Below the pieces are notes generated by a model that saw nothing but the letters and a program-made list of their open reading frames with translations, did not search any database and was not told the DNA's origin. The translations under genes were made by a program, and so were the position numbers. This document shows positions 16,793 to 26,406 of a DNA stretch of 64,000 bases, piece after piece. Source of the stretch: Gemmatimonadota bacterium. Its GTDB lineage: Bacteria > Gemmatimonadota > Gemmatimonadetes > Gemmatimonadales > Gemmatimonadaceae. Location of the stretch: NCBI GenBank assembly GCA_016871915.1, contig VHBP01000002.1, positions 1 to 64,000 on the forward strand. Reading direction: 5' to 3'. The number at the start of each line of letters is the position of its first letter. The first letter of the stretch is position 1.

Positions 16793-18352
16793 GTGACCAT
16801 CGTGGGGGGCGAGTCGCGACCGGCAGCGGACAGGGAAGATGGCCGGCGCATCGATCTCTTGCGGAGGCGTGGGGAGGCGTTCCTGCAGGAGATCTCCGCC
16901 GAATATCACGCGGCGCACGCGGGGCATGCCGCCGAGGCGGCGCTACAGCCGATCTACGGGAGGCACGCGGCGGCCTTTGACGATGAGGCGCTGCAGTCGG
17001 CGGTCGCCCTGCTACAGCTCGCGGTGCCCGGGAGCGACGAATTCCGATCGGCGCGCTTTCTGGTAGATTGGCTCGTGGAATCGCGAGTGGGGCGGGCGCT
17101 CGCCCCCATCGAGGAAGTGGAGATCGCGTGGGAGTCGCAGGCGACGATCGTGGTGGCCGATGGGATCGAGGAGCCGTATCAGCGCTCGGCGATCACGATC
17201 GCCAATACCGGCGACACGACGGCGCGGCATGCGCTCGACGACGCCCGTGCGTCCCTCGTCGCCGCCGAGCTGGCGCCGCTCCGACGCGACCGCTTACAGC
17301 AGGAGCATGCGGTGGTGTCCGCCTTGGGGATCGCCCCGACCTACAACGCGACGTGGGAGATGATGAGTGGGATCCCCCTCGCCGCCCTCCGTGCGGAGTG
17401 TGAGGCCTTCCTGCGGGATACGCAGGCGATCTGGGATGACCTCTTCCCCTTCTACGTCGAGCGTGGTTTGGGGATGAATCCGGGCGATGTGACGCGGGCC
17501 GATCTGCTGGCCCTGATGCGGGCACCCGCCTATGACATCTTCTTCGCGCCCGATCGGATGGAGCGTGAGGTGCGGCGGCACGTGGTGGAGATGGGGATCA
17601 GTCCCGATGCCGATGGTCGGGTGCGCTTCGATACGACCGACCGTCCCGGGAAGCGTGCGCGTGCGTTCTGCGCCCCGGTGCAGATCCCCGATCTCGTGCA
17701 TCTGGTCTTGCGGCCCCATGGGGGGCAGAACGACTGGATGACGTTGCTGCACGAGCTCGGGCATGCCCTCCACTTCGGGTACATGGACCGCGCACTGCCC
17801 TTCGAATACCGCTGGCTCGGTGACCATTCGGTGACGGAGGGGTTCGCGATGCTCTTCGACCATCGCCTCAAGGACGCCGGCTGGTTGCGTCGGTACACCG
17901 GGCTCGGGCCGAGGGAGATCCCGAACTTCCTGCACAGTCAGGGATTCGAGGAGTTGCACTTCGTGCGGCGCTATGTGGCCAAACTCATCTACGAGACCGA
18001 GCTGCACACGGAGGGGGTGTCGTGGGACGCGCTGCCCGATCGGTACGTGGAGATCCTCACGGCTGCGACGGGGTTCCGCTATCAGCGGGCTGATGCCTTC
18101 GTCGACGTCGATCCACGCTACTACGCGGCGCGCTATCTGCGCGCGTGGCAGCTCCAGGCGGCGCTGGAGGAAGGACTGCGCGAGCGCTTCGATGCCGATT
18201 GGTGGCGCAATCCGAAGGCGGGGCCTTGGATGGTCGGCGAGCTCTTCCGACCTGGCCAGCGGGAGCTCGCGGACGAGCTGTCACTCCGTGTGGCCGATCG
18301 TGGGCTCTCATTCGCGCCGGTGATCGCTGGCGTGACGCGGATGTTGGGGTGA
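16793..18352 (+). CDS. HExxH metallopeptidase (M3-like gluzincin)
   Basis: LLHELGHALHFGYM zinc motif and downstream VTEGFAMLFDH; GTG start. Confidence 0.75.
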   Translation: MTIVGGESRPAADREDGRRIDLLRRRGEAFLQEISAEYHAAHAGHAAEAALQPIYGRHAAAFDDEALQSAVALLQLAVPGSDEFRSARFLVDWLVESRVGRALAPIEEVEIAWESQATIVVADGIEEPYQRSAITIANTGDTTARHALDDARASLVAAELAPLRRDRLQQEHAVVSALGIAPTYNATWEMMSGIPLAALRAECEAFLRDTQAIWDDLFPFYVERGLGMNPGDVTRADLLALMRAPAYDIFFAPDRMEREVRRHVVEMGISPDADGRVRFDTTDRPGKRARAFCAPVQIPDLVHLVLRPHGGQNDWMTLLHELGHALHFGYMDRALPFEYRWLGDHSVTEGFAMLFDHRLKDAGWLRRYTGLGPREIPNFLHSQGFEELHFVRRYVAKLIYETELHTEGVSWDALPDRYVEILTAATGFRYQRADAFVDVDPRYYAARYLRAWQLQAALEEGLRERFDADWWRNPKAGPWMVGELFRPGQRELADELSLRVADRGLSFAPVIAGVTRMLG

Positions 18353-18356
18353 GGGG

Positions 18357-19208
18357 ATGAGCACGGTCTATCTCAACGGCCGCTATGTCCCCGAGGCGGA
18401 GGCGCTCATCCCCGCGAACGATCGCGGCTTCATCTTCGGCGATGGGATCTACGAGGTGATGCGCGCCATCGAGGGGCGGCTCTTCGCGTGGGAGGGCCAT
18501 GCCGAGCGCTTGGCGAACGGGCTCGCGGGGTTGCGGATCGAGGCGGGGGCGCTCGCGTCGAGCGCGACGCTGCGTGCGGTGTGCGAGCGCCTCCTCACAG
18601 CGAATGCGCTCACCACCGGGGAGGCGACGATCTATCTCCAGGTGACGCGCGGGGCGGCGAAGCGCGTGCACGCCTTCCCGCCGCCGGGCACGGTGCCGAC
18701 GGTGTACGCGGTGCCCTCGCGCTTCGTGCCCGATCGCGCGATGCGTGCCAACGGGGCGACGGCCATCACCTATCCCGATCTCCGCTGGGCGCGCTGCGAC
18801 CTCAAGACGGTGAACCTCTTGGGGCCGGTGCTCGCGCGGCAGGCGGCGGCGGAGGCGGGGAGTTACGAGGCGATCCTGCATCGCGATGGTCTCGTCACCG
18901 AGGGCGCCGCCACCACGGTCTTCGTCGTGCAGGACGGCGTGCTGTGCACGACGCCGCTCTCGACCGCCGTGTTGCCGAGCATCACGCGGACGATCGTGCT
19001 CGAATGCGCTGGGGCGCTCGGCATCCCCGTGCGCGAGAGGGTGACCCCGCTCGCGACCATACCCTCGGTCGATGAGCTGATGGTCGCCGGGACGACCACC
19101 GACGTCCAACCGATCATCGCGCTCGACGGCCGGGCGATCGGCGATGGGCGTCCGGGTCCGGTGACGAGGCGCCTCCAGCAGGCCTTCACCCAGCGGCTCT
19201 ACGGCTGA
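18357..19208 (+). CDS. Class IV aminotransferase (D-amino-acid/branched-chain transaminase-like)
   Basis: VYLNGRYVPEAEALIPANDRGFIFGDGIYEVMRAIEGRLF; VTEGAATTVFVV. Confidence 0.85.
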   Translation: MSTVYLNGRYVPEAEALIPANDRGFIFGDGIYEVMRAIEGRLFAWEGHAERLANGLAGLRIEAGALASSATLRAVCERLLTANALTTGEATIYLQVTRGAAKRVHAFPPPGTVPTVYAVPSRFVPDRAMRANGATAITYPDLRWARCDLKTVNLLGPVLARQAAAEAGSYEAILHRDGLVTEGAATTVFVVQDGVLCTTPLSTAVLPSITRTIVLECAGALGIPVRERVTPLATIPSVDELMVAGTTTDVQPIIALDGRAIGDGRPGPVTRRLQQAFTQRLYG

Positions 19209-19810
19209 TGCGGCGGCAGCGGTGGCAGCGACCGGTCGAGGAGTCCACGCCCTGGCCAGAGGGAGCGGACGTCTCGCTCCTCCGTGACCTCACCCACGCT
19301 CTCGCGCAGGCCGAGCATCCGCGCGACGCGCTACAGTTCGCCCTCGATCGGCTCTGCCCGGCGGTCCACGCAAAGGTCGGGGCGGTCTTCCTCCTCGACC
19401 CCGTGGGGGAGGCGATGCAGCTGGCCGCCGCGCATGGCTGGCCGGCATCTGCTCGGCCCTGGCTCGGGGCCCTCCGCGTCGAGGTCGGGCGCGGGCCGAG
19501 CGGCGAGGCGGTGGCCGAGCGTCGGGTGATCGAGATCGCCGATGTATTGGGCGACCCGGCCTTGGCCGAGTGGCATCTGGTGGCCACCGAGCTTGGCTTC
19601 CATGCGCTGATGGCGGTCCCGCTCCTCACGCACGACGGGATCCACGGTGCGCTGACGGTGTACTTCCCGGACGCGGGGGCGGTCCCCGTGCGGACGCGCG
19701 CGTTGGTGCGGGCCAGCGCCGACCTGATGGCGGCGATGGTGGAGCGCGGGGCGCTCGCCGAGCGGCTGCGCCGGGCCGAGGCCGCTGTCGCCGGCATGGA
19801 CTCGCTCTAG
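19208..19810 (+). CDS. GAF-domain protein
   Basis: LCPAVHAKVGAVFLLDPVGEAMQLAAAHGWP...GRGPSGEAVAERRVIEIADVLGDPAL...ALMAVPLLTHDGIHGALTVYF. Confidence 0.75.
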   Translation: MRRQRWQRPVEESTPWPEGADVSLLRDLTHALAQAEHPRDALQFALDRLCPAVHAKVGAVFLLDPVGEAMQLAAAHGWPASARPWLGALRVEVGRGPSGEAVAERRVIEIADVLGDPALAEWHLVATELGFHALMAVPLLTHDGIHGALTVYFPDAGAVPVRTRALVRASADLMAAMVERGALAERLRRAEAAVAGMDSL

Positions 19811-19841
19811 ATTTCCGTCTTCCCCCTACCGACTTCTCCCG

Positions 19842-20153
19842 ATGCGACATCAACAGACCGGACGTACCCTTCAGCAGCAGCGCACGAGCCTGCCCCCCGC
19901 CGAGGTCTTGGCGTCGGCGAAGGAGTTCTTCTCTCGGCAGTCCGGGATCTACGCTGCCTTCCTCGAGAAGGAGGGGCCGACGTGGATGAGCCTGCGCGGG
20001 CAAGGGGGCGAGGAGATCGCCGTTGCCGCGACGTCGGAGGCGGATGGGAGCACCGCCGTGAGCGCCTCGTCGTACATGTTCGATGCACAGGTCGCACTCT
20101 TCCTCACCGGCTTGCCGCCGGCGGCCGATGCCGCGACGGGGGTGGTGTCGTGA
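19842..20153 (+). CDS. Conserved-looking small protein of unknown function
   Basis: 103-aa ORF preceded by TAGATTTCCG; stop overlaps GTG start of the next gene (GTGA). Confidence 0.65.
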   Translation: MRHQQTGRTLQQQRTSLPPAEVLASAKEFFSRQSGIYAAFLEKEGPTWMSLRGQGGEEIAVAATSEADGSTAVSASSYMFDAQVALFLTGLPPAADAATGVVS

Positions 20154-20473
20154 GCGGGACGGTGCTGGCGCTGCGGGCGCGGCCCGAGGTCCTCACCGTG
20201 GGTGCGAGCGGCGCCGAGACGCTCACGGTGCGCGTGCAGATGCCCGAGCTGTGGGACACGATCGCGGTGCGCTGTGCCGCTGACACCTCGGTGACGACGC
20301 TGAAACGCGCCGCCCTCGAGGCGTTCGGGCAGCAGCTCTATGCGCCGGTGGAGTATGTGATGAAGCTGCGTGGGCATGAGGTGCATCACGAGGAGGCGTC
20401 GGTGTGCGCCGTGGGCGCGCGCGAGGGCTCGACCTTCCTCCTGACCTTCCGGCACAAGCGGCCGGTCCGCTGA
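20150..20473 (+). CDS. Small beta-grasp / ubiquitin-like fold protein (predicted)
   Basis: TLTVRVQMPELWDTIAVRCAADTSVTTLKRAALEAF...EYVMKLRGHEVHHEEASVCAVGAREGSTFLLTFRHKRPVR follows the beta-beta-alpha-beta-beta ubiquitin pattern; GTG start. Confidence 0.6.
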   Translation: MSGTVLALRARPEVLTVGASGAETLTVRVQMPELWDTIAVRCAADTSVTTLKRAALEAFGQQLYAPVEYVMKLRGHEVHHEEASVCAVGAREGSTFLLTFRHKRPVR

Positions 20474-20495
20474 GCGAGCCACGCGAGGCTAGGGC

Positions 20496-21419
20496 GTGAG
20501 CCTCGCCTTCATCTCCCACGCTGATGTTGGGCGACACGACACCGGGTGGCATCACCCCGAGCATGTCGGTCGGATCCGCGCCATCACGAGCGCGCTGAAG
20601 TACCACCCCGAACTCTTCATGTCGCTCGAGCTCCTCGAGGGGCGCGCCGCGACCCCAGCAGAGCTCGCGCTCGCGCATGATCCGGCGTACGTGACGCGGG
20701 TGCGCACGCTCGCGGAGCAGGGCGGGGGACGGCTCGATGCCGACACCGTGGTGAGCGCGGGGAGTTGGGATGCGGGGACGGCGGGAGCGGGCTCGGTGCT
20801 CGAGGGGATGGCACGCGTGTTGGATGGCCGCTCGCGTCGCGCCTTCGCCGCGGTCAGGCCGCCGGGACATCATGCGTTGCGGGATCAGGGGATGGGATTC
20901 TGTCTCTTCGGGAACGTGGCGATCGCCGCGCAGGCCGCTCGACGGGCCGGGGTCGATCGCGTGTTGATCATCGATTGGGACGTGCATCATGGGAATGGGA
21001 CGCAGGCGTTGGTGGAGCATGATGCCGCAATCCGCTTCGTCTCGATGCACCAGTGGCCCTGGTATCCCGGGTCGGGGGCGGCGGAGGATCGCGGGCCGCA
21101 GGGTTCGGTGTGGAACGTGCCGATGGCGGCGGGGCTCGCGGCGGCGCGCTATCGTGAGGCGCTCCTCGGGGCGGTGGATGCGGCCACCGAGGGATGGCGC
21201 CCGGAGCTCGTCCTGATCTCCGCCGGCTTCGATTGTCTCGCGCGGGACCCGCTCGGCGGGTTCACCCTCGAGATCGACGATATCGCCGCGCTGACGCGTG
21301 AGGTGGTGACGCGGGCGGAGCGGTGGTGCGGGGGGCGGGTCGTGAGTGCGCTCGAGGGGGGCTATGCCCCGGAGCGGGTGGCGCAGGCGGTGGTCGCCCA
21401 CCTGACCGCGCTCCAGTAG
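20496..21419 (+). CDS. Histone deacetylase family (class II type) amidohydrolase
   Basis: AVRPPGHHALRDQGMGFCLFGNVAIAA, IIDWDVHHGNGTQ, ISAGFDCLARDPLGG. Confidence 0.92.
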   Translation: MSLAFISHADVGRHDTGWHHPEHVGRIRAITSALKYHPELFMSLELLEGRAATPAELALAHDPAYVTRVRTLAEQGGGRLDADTVVSAGSWDAGTAGAGSVLEGMARVLDGRSRRAFAAVRPPGHHALRDQGMGFCLFGNVAIAAQAARRAGVDRVLIIDWDVHHGNGTQALVEHDAAIRFVSMHQWPWYPGSGAAEDRGPQGSVWNVPMAAGLAAARYREALLGAVDAATEGWRPELVLISAGFDCLARDPLGGFTLEIDDIAALTREVVTRAERWCGGRVVSALEGGYAPERVAQAVVAHLTALQ

Positions 21420-21428
21420 CTTCGAGGC

Positions 21429-22523
21429 ATGGCACGCAAGCGCTCGCACCCCACGCCCCCGCGGCTCCGGCGCGGACGGGGCAACCGCTCGGCTCCCGTC
21501 GCGGCGGTGGAGCCGATGGTCCCCGTGGTTGCCGCCCCACCGACCGCCCCACGGTCATGGTATCGCGATGAGGGTGGGACGCTGCACCGCGATCTCGACC
21601 CGGAGCGCTTCTCGACGATCGTCGCCTCGGGCACGGGCACGCTCTGGGTCGACCTCGATCTGCGGAGCCCCGAGCAGCAGGCGTTGCTCACGACGGCATT
21701 CCGCTTCCATCCGCTCAGCGTGGAGGACACGACGTCGAGCGAGGGACGCGTCAAGCTCGAGGAGTTCCCGACCTATCTCCTCTGCGTGGTGCGGGGGGTT
21801 CTCTTCGTCGAGGAGACGCCCGATCAGTTCGACGTGGAGACCTTCAACCTCTGGTGCTTCCTCGGGCCGAACTATCTGGTGACGGCCCATGGGCCGCATG
21901 CCCCCGGGGTCGAGGCGGCGATGGATCGGCTCGCTCGCGCCCCTGAGCCACTCGCCAAAGGGGCGGGCCGCGTGTTGCACGATGTGCTTGATGCGACGGT
22001 CGATGCCTACTTCCCGATCCTCGAACAGGTCGACGCCTTCATCGATGGCCTCGAGGAGCGGGTCTTCGTGCGCTTCGAACAGGAGGCGCTGCGCGACATC
22101 TTCAGCGTCAAGCGGCTCGTCTTGCAGTTGCGTCGCCATGTGGGGCCGATGCGCGAGGTCTTCAACATCCTGCAGAATCGCCCGACGCCCTATCTTGCCG
22201 CGGAGACGCAGGTCTATTTCCGCGATGTGTACGATCATGTGATCCGGTTGACCGAGACGTTGGATAGCTACCGGGATCTCCTCTCGAGCACCCTCGACTC
22301 GTACCTCACGCAGGTCTCGAATCGGATGGGGGTGGTGACGAAGGGGCTCACCGTCGTCGCCACGTTGAGCGTGCCCTTCGTCGTGGTGAGCGGGATGTGG
22401 GGGATGAACTTCGTCTCGATCCCCCTGGCTGATCTGCCGAATGGCTTCTGGATCATGTTAGCGGTGCAGCTGGGCCTCGGTGGGGGACTCCTCTGGGTGT
22501 TGAATCGGCGCGGCCTGATCTAA
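21429..22523 (+). CDS. corA: CorA-type magnesium/cobalt transporter
   Basis: C-terminal two TM with YGMNF-like GMWGMNFVSIPL. Confidence 0.92.
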   Translation: MARKRSHPTPPRLRRGRGNRSAPVAAVEPMVPVVAAPPTAPRSWYRDEGGTLHRDLDPERFSTIVASGTGTLWVDLDLRSPEQQALLTTAFRFHPLSVEDTTSSEGRVKLEEFPTYLLCVVRGVLFVEETPDQFDVETFNLWCFLGPNYLVTAHGPHAPGVEAAMDRLARAPEPLAKGAGRVLHDVLDATVDAYFPILEQVDAFIDGLEERVFVRFEQEALRDIFSVKRLVLQLRRHVGPMREVFNILQNRPTPYLAAETQVYFRDVYDHVIRLTETLDSYRDLLSSTLDSYLTQVSNRMGVVTKGLTVVATLSVPFVVVSGMWGMNFVSIPLADLPNGFWIMLAVQLGLGGGLLWVLNRRGLI

Positions 22524-24785
22524 ATGGCGTCATCGCCGCACCTGATCGAGGTGGCGCTCCCGCTCCCGCTTCGCCAGACCTTCACCTATGCCAGTGATGC
22601 GCCGGTCGCTCCCGGGCATCGGGTCGTTGTCCCGGTGCGGAACAAGCGCGTCGTCGGGATCTGCGTGGGGCCGAGCGACGGGGTCGCACTTGCGGAGGTG
22701 ACACCGAAGGGGGTGCTCGCGATCCCCGATGCCGAGCCCGCGCTCCCGGCGGATCTCCTCGCCACCTGTCGGTGGATCGCGGACTACCATGTGGTCTCGC
22801 TCGGGCTCGTCTGCCGCGCGGCGCTCCCGGTGGCGCTCGGCCAAGCGGGGACCCCCGCGCCCCGCGGACGCACGGAGCGGGTGCTTGTGCTCGAGGGCAC
22901 GTTGCCGACGCTCCAATCGCGTGAGGCGGCGTTCCGACGGGCCCCACAACAGCGGCAGGCCTACGAGCTCCTGGAGTCCCTCGGGGGACGCGCGTCGGTC
23001 CCCCATCTCCTGCGACAACTCGGCTGCACCAGTGCCGTCGTCGACGGGCTCGTGCGCAAGGGATTCGCGCGGATCGAATCGGCCACGGTCTTCCGCGACC
23101 CCTTCGCCGCACGTGAAGGTGAACGTGCGCGCCCAGCCGTCGCCGCGCTGCGGCCGACGTCAGCGCAGCAGGCCGCGATCGATGCCATCGTCGCAGGGGA
23201 ACCGGGCGCGGCCTTCCTCCTGCATGGGATCACCGGGAGCGGGAAGACCCTCGTCTATCTCGAGGTGCTCGAGCAGGTGGTGCGCGTCGAGGGGCGGAGC
23301 GCGATCGTCCTCGTGCCGGAGATCGCCCTCACGCCGCAGACGGTGGAGCGGTTTCGTGCGCGCTTCGGCGATCTCGTCGCGGTGTTGCACTCTGGGCTCT
23401 CGGATGGGGAGCGACTCGACGCCTGGCGCGCGCTGCGCCGGGGCGAGAAGCGGATAGCCGTCGGTGCGCGCTCGGCGATCTTCGCTCCGCTCCCCGACCT
23501 CGGCGCGATCATCGTCGACGAGGAGCATGAGGCGAGCTACAAACAGGCGGAGGCGCCGCGGTATCACGCGCGTGAGGTCGCGCTGATCCACGCCCGTGAG
23601 GCCGGAGCGCGCTGCGTGCTCGGGAGCGCGACGCCGAGTCTCGAGAGTTGGCGCAATGCGCAGGAGGGGCGTCTCTCGTTGCTCTCGCTCCCTGCGCGGG
23701 TCGGTGGTGGGGCGCTCCCTGCGGTCCGTGTGGTCGATCTGCGGCAGGAGCTGAAGGTCTCGCTCCCTGACGAGCGGGCGCGGCGTCAGGTGCTCTCCGC
23801 GCCACTCGAGGCGGCGATCCGCGATCACGTCGCGCGCGGGGAGCAGGTGATTCTCCTCCTGAATCGCCGCGGCTATGCGCCGTTCGTGCAGTGCGCTGAG
23901 GGACATGTCGCGGTCTGTCCGCACTGCTCGATCTCGCTCACGTACCATCGGACGCCAGAGCGATTGGTCTGCCACTACTGCCAGCATCAGGAGGCAGCGG
24001 GACGCACCTGTGCCGATTGTGGTGGGGCGATGGAGCGGCAGCGTGGGCTCGGGACGCAGCAGGTGGAGCGGCTCCTCGCGGAGCGATTCCCGACGGCGCG
24101 AATCGCGCGCATGGATGCCGACACCACGAGCGGGAAGTGGGCGCACGCCGAGATCCTCGAGCGCGTGGGGCGCGGGGAGGTCGATGTCCTCTTGGGGACG
24201 CAGATGATCGCCAAAGGGCTCGACTTCGCGAGCGTGACGTTGGTCGGGGTGATCGATGCGGACGTCGGCTTGCATCTCCCCGACTTCCGAGCGAGCGAGC
24301 GGATCTTCCAGCTGTTGAGTCAGGTGGCGGGGCGCGCAGGGCGCGGGCCGAAGGGGGGCGAGGTGGTGATCCAGACGCGGACGCCGGGCCACCATGCGGT
24401 CCGCCATGCGGCCACGCACGACTTCCTGCGCTTCGCGGCAGAGGAGCTCTCGAACCGCGAGAGCCCGCCCTATCCGCCGACGCTCCGGCTCGCGAATCTG
24501 ATCGTGAGCGGGCTGGATGAGGTTTTGGTGGCGACCTTCGCGGGCGCGGTGGCTCGGTGGTGCGTGGCGGCGGAGGCGCGGTTCGCCCTGGGGGTCACCG
24601 TCCTCGGTCCGGCGCCCTGTCCGGTGGACCGGATCAAGACGCGCTGGCGCTGGCATGTGATCCTCAAGTCGGAGAAGGTCGCGCCGCTGACCCGGCTCCT
24701 GCGGGGGCTCGCCGATGGGCTCGAGGTCCCTGCCGCCGGGGGGCTCCGGCTCGCCATCGATCGCGACCCCGTCGCATTGCTGTAG
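22524..24785 (+). CDS. priA: Primosomal protein N' (replication restart helicase)
   Basis: HGITGSGKTLVYLE, VDEEHEASYKQ, zinc-binding Cys clusters CPHCSISLTYHRTPERLVCHYCQ...CADCGG, GTQMIAKGLDFASVTLVGV. Confidence 0.96.
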   Translation: MASSPHLIEVALPLPLRQTFTYASDAPVAPGHRVVVPVRNKRVVGICVGPSDGVALAEVTPKGVLAIPDAEPALPADLLATCRWIADYHVVSLGLVCRAALPVALGQAGTPAPRGRTERVLVLEGTLPTLQSREAAFRRAPQQRQAYELLESLGGRASVPHLLRQLGCTSAVVDGLVRKGFARIESATVFRDPFAAREGERARPAVAALRPTSAQQAAIDAIVAGEPGAAFLLHGITGSGKTLVYLEVLEQVVRVEGRSAIVLVPEIALTPQTVERFRARFGDLVAVLHSGLSDGERLDAWRALRRGEKRIAVGARSAIFAPLPDLGAIIVDEEHEASYKQAEAPRYHAREVALIHAREAGARCVLGSATPSLESWRNAQEGRLSLLSLPARVGGGALPAVRVVDLRQELKVSLPDERARRQVLSAPLEAAIRDHVARGEQVILLLNRRGYAPFVQCAEGHVAVCPHCSISLTYHRTPERLVCHYCQHQEAAGRTCADCGGAMERQRGLGTQQVERLLAERFPTARIARMDADTTSGKWAHAEILERVGRGEVDVLLGTQMIAKGLDFASVTLVGVIDADVGLHLPDFRASERIFQLLSQVAGRAGRGPKGGEVVIQTRTPGHHAVRHAATHDFLRFAAEELSNRESPPYPPTLRLANLIVSGLDEVLVATFAGAVARWCVAAEARFALGVTVLGPAPCPVDRIKTRWRWHVILKSEKVAPLTRLLRGLADGLEVPAAGGLRLAIDRDPVALL

Positions 24786-24812
24786 GGGGCGGCGCGGGGC
24801 GATCTTTCCCCG

Positions 24813-25217
24813 ATGGCACATGAGACCTTGGCCCTCGCCGCGGACGCCCGCGAGCGCTTCCTCCTCGCGATCGCCGATGTGGTCCCCGATGATCGGATTG
24901 CGGAGATCCATCTCTTCCCGCCGATCCGGCAGGGGCCGATTGAGACCGGGGTCGCGGTGATCGCGGCCACGCCGGAGGATCCGACGCAGGCGCGCCATGT
25001 GGTGTTCAGTGCGCGCTACCGTTGGACGCGAAAGGGACCGGATCGCGGGCGGTGGACGCACGAGGTGGTGGCGGAGGCCGATGCCCCGCTCGTGACGGTC
25101 GAGGCGGTGGTCGCCGGAGTGAAGGCGCGCGCCAACGAGGCCGCGCAGCCGGAGCGACTCGAGGGGGATGCGGTGCGGACCCTGCTGGCCGACGCGCGGT
25201 GTCGGACCGCGGCGTAG
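24813..25217 (+). CDS. Hypothetical protein
   Basis: 134-aa ORF between priA and fur, codon pattern consistent with coding. Confidence 0.6.
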   Translation: MAHETLALAADARERFLLAIADVVPDDRIAEIHLFPPIRQGPIETGVAVIAATPEDPTQARHVVFSARYRWTRKGPDRGRWTHEVVAEADAPLVTVEAVVAGVKARANEAAQPERLEGDAVRTLLADARCRTAA

Positions 25218-25669
25218 TCGAGCGGTTCGTCGCGTATCTCCGCGACCAGAATCTGCCGGTGACCGCACAGCGGCTCGCCATCGCGGAGGTGGTGCTCGGG
25301 TCGGATCGGCATCTCTCCGCGGAGGAGGTCGCGCAGGCGGTCGCGACGCGTGGGACGGCGGTGGGGACGGCGACAGTCTACCGGACGATCGATACCCTGC
25401 TCGAGAGTGGGCTCGTGGTGGAGCGCGACTTCGGGGAGGGGTTCCGACGGTTCGAGCCGGCGCGCGACATCCCGCACCATGAGCATCTGGTCTGTACGCA
25501 GTGTGGCCGGGTCGAGGAGTTCCGTGACGAGCGGTTGGAGCGGATGACGACGATCGTCGCCGAGTCGCGCGGTTTCGCCCGGCACCGGCATCGATTGGTG
25601 ATCCATGGGATCTGTGCGAGCTGTCAACGTGGGGCCGGTGGGTCGGCCCGCATCCGAGGGGACGCATGA
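25199..25669 (+). CDS. fur: Fur family transcriptional regulator
   Basis: VTAQRLAIAEVVLGSDRHLSAEEVAQAVATRGTAVGTATVYRTIDTLLESGLV; HHEHLVCTQCGRVEEF...CASC; GTG start at 25199. Confidence 0.9.
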   Translation: MSDRGVVERFVAYLRDQNLPVTAQRLAIAEVVLGSDRHLSAEEVAQAVATRGTAVGTATVYRTIDTLLESGLVVERDFGEGFRRFEPARDIPHHEHLVCTQCGRVEEFRDERLERMTTIVAESRGFARHRHRLVIHGICASCQRGAGGSARIRGDA

Positions 25670-26400
25670 GCGAGGGGATCTACGGACCGGCGGGACTCTT
25701 GGTGGCGTTCGGCGCGGGGTTGTTGAGCTTCCTCAGCCCCTGCGTGCTCCCGCTCGTGCCGAGCTACGTCACCTTCATCACCGGGATGTCGCTCGAGGAT
25801 CTGCAGCATTCGCGGCGCGAGGCGCTGCAGCACGCGGTGGTCTTCGTCATCGGGTTCTCGTTGATCTTCCTCGCGCTGGGGGCGGGGGCGACGATGTTCG
25901 GTCAGCTGATGCTCCGCTCACGCGAGGTGATCAGTCGCGTGGGGGGGGTGCTGATCATCCTCTTCGGGTTGTATCTCCTCGGCGTGTTGAACCTCGGACT
26001 CCTCGCGCGTGACACGCGAGTCCATCTGGCGAACAAGCCGCTCGGGTACTTCGGGACCCTGCTCGTCGGGATCGCCTTCGGGGCGGGGTGGTCACCGTGC
26101 ATCGGGCCGATCCTCGGCGCGATCATGACGATGGCGGCGAACGAGGCGGATCTGCAGCGTGGCCTCGTCCTGCTGGCGGCCTATTCGGTGGGGCTCGCGG
26201 TCCCGTTCCTCGCGGCGGCCCTCGCGGTGGACCGCTTCCTTGTGCTCTTCGCGAAGGTCCGGCACCGGATGATCTGGGTGAACCGCTTCGCCGGCGTGAT
26301 GCTCGTGAGCGTCGGCGTGCTCATGGTGACGAACCGCTTCACGATCCTCTCGACCTGGTTGCAGGCGCTCACGCCCGACTTCATCGCCAACCGGATCTGA
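25666..26400 (+). CDS. ccdA: Cytochrome c biogenesis protein CcdA family
   Basis: LLSFLSPCVLPLVPSYVTFITG; AFGAGWSPCIGPILG. Confidence 0.93.
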   Translation: MSEGIYGPAGLLVAFGAGLLSFLSPCVLPLVPSYVTFITGMSLEDLQHSRREALQHAVVFVIGFSLIFLALGAGATMFGQLMLRSREVISRVGGVLIILFGLYLLGVLNLGLLARDTRVHLANKPLGYFGTLLVGIAFGAGWSPCIGPILGAIMTMAANEADLQRGLVLLAAYSVGLAVPFLAAALAVDRFLVLFAKVRHRMIWVNRFAGVMLVSVGVLMVTNRFTILSTWLQALTPDFIANRI

Positions 26401-26406
26401 CCGGCG

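Noticed and set aside
19842-21419. Full bacterial ubiquitination (E1/E2/JAB) operon around the Ubl-like gene
   Set aside because: Neighbouring genes are a GAF protein, a small unknown and an HDAC-family enzyme; no E1, E2 or JAB-like sequence seen and no C-terminal diglycine.
23160-25667. 835-aa antisense ORF opposite priA/fur
   Set aside because: Same GC-rich antisense artefact; no recognisable domain and overlaps confident genes.
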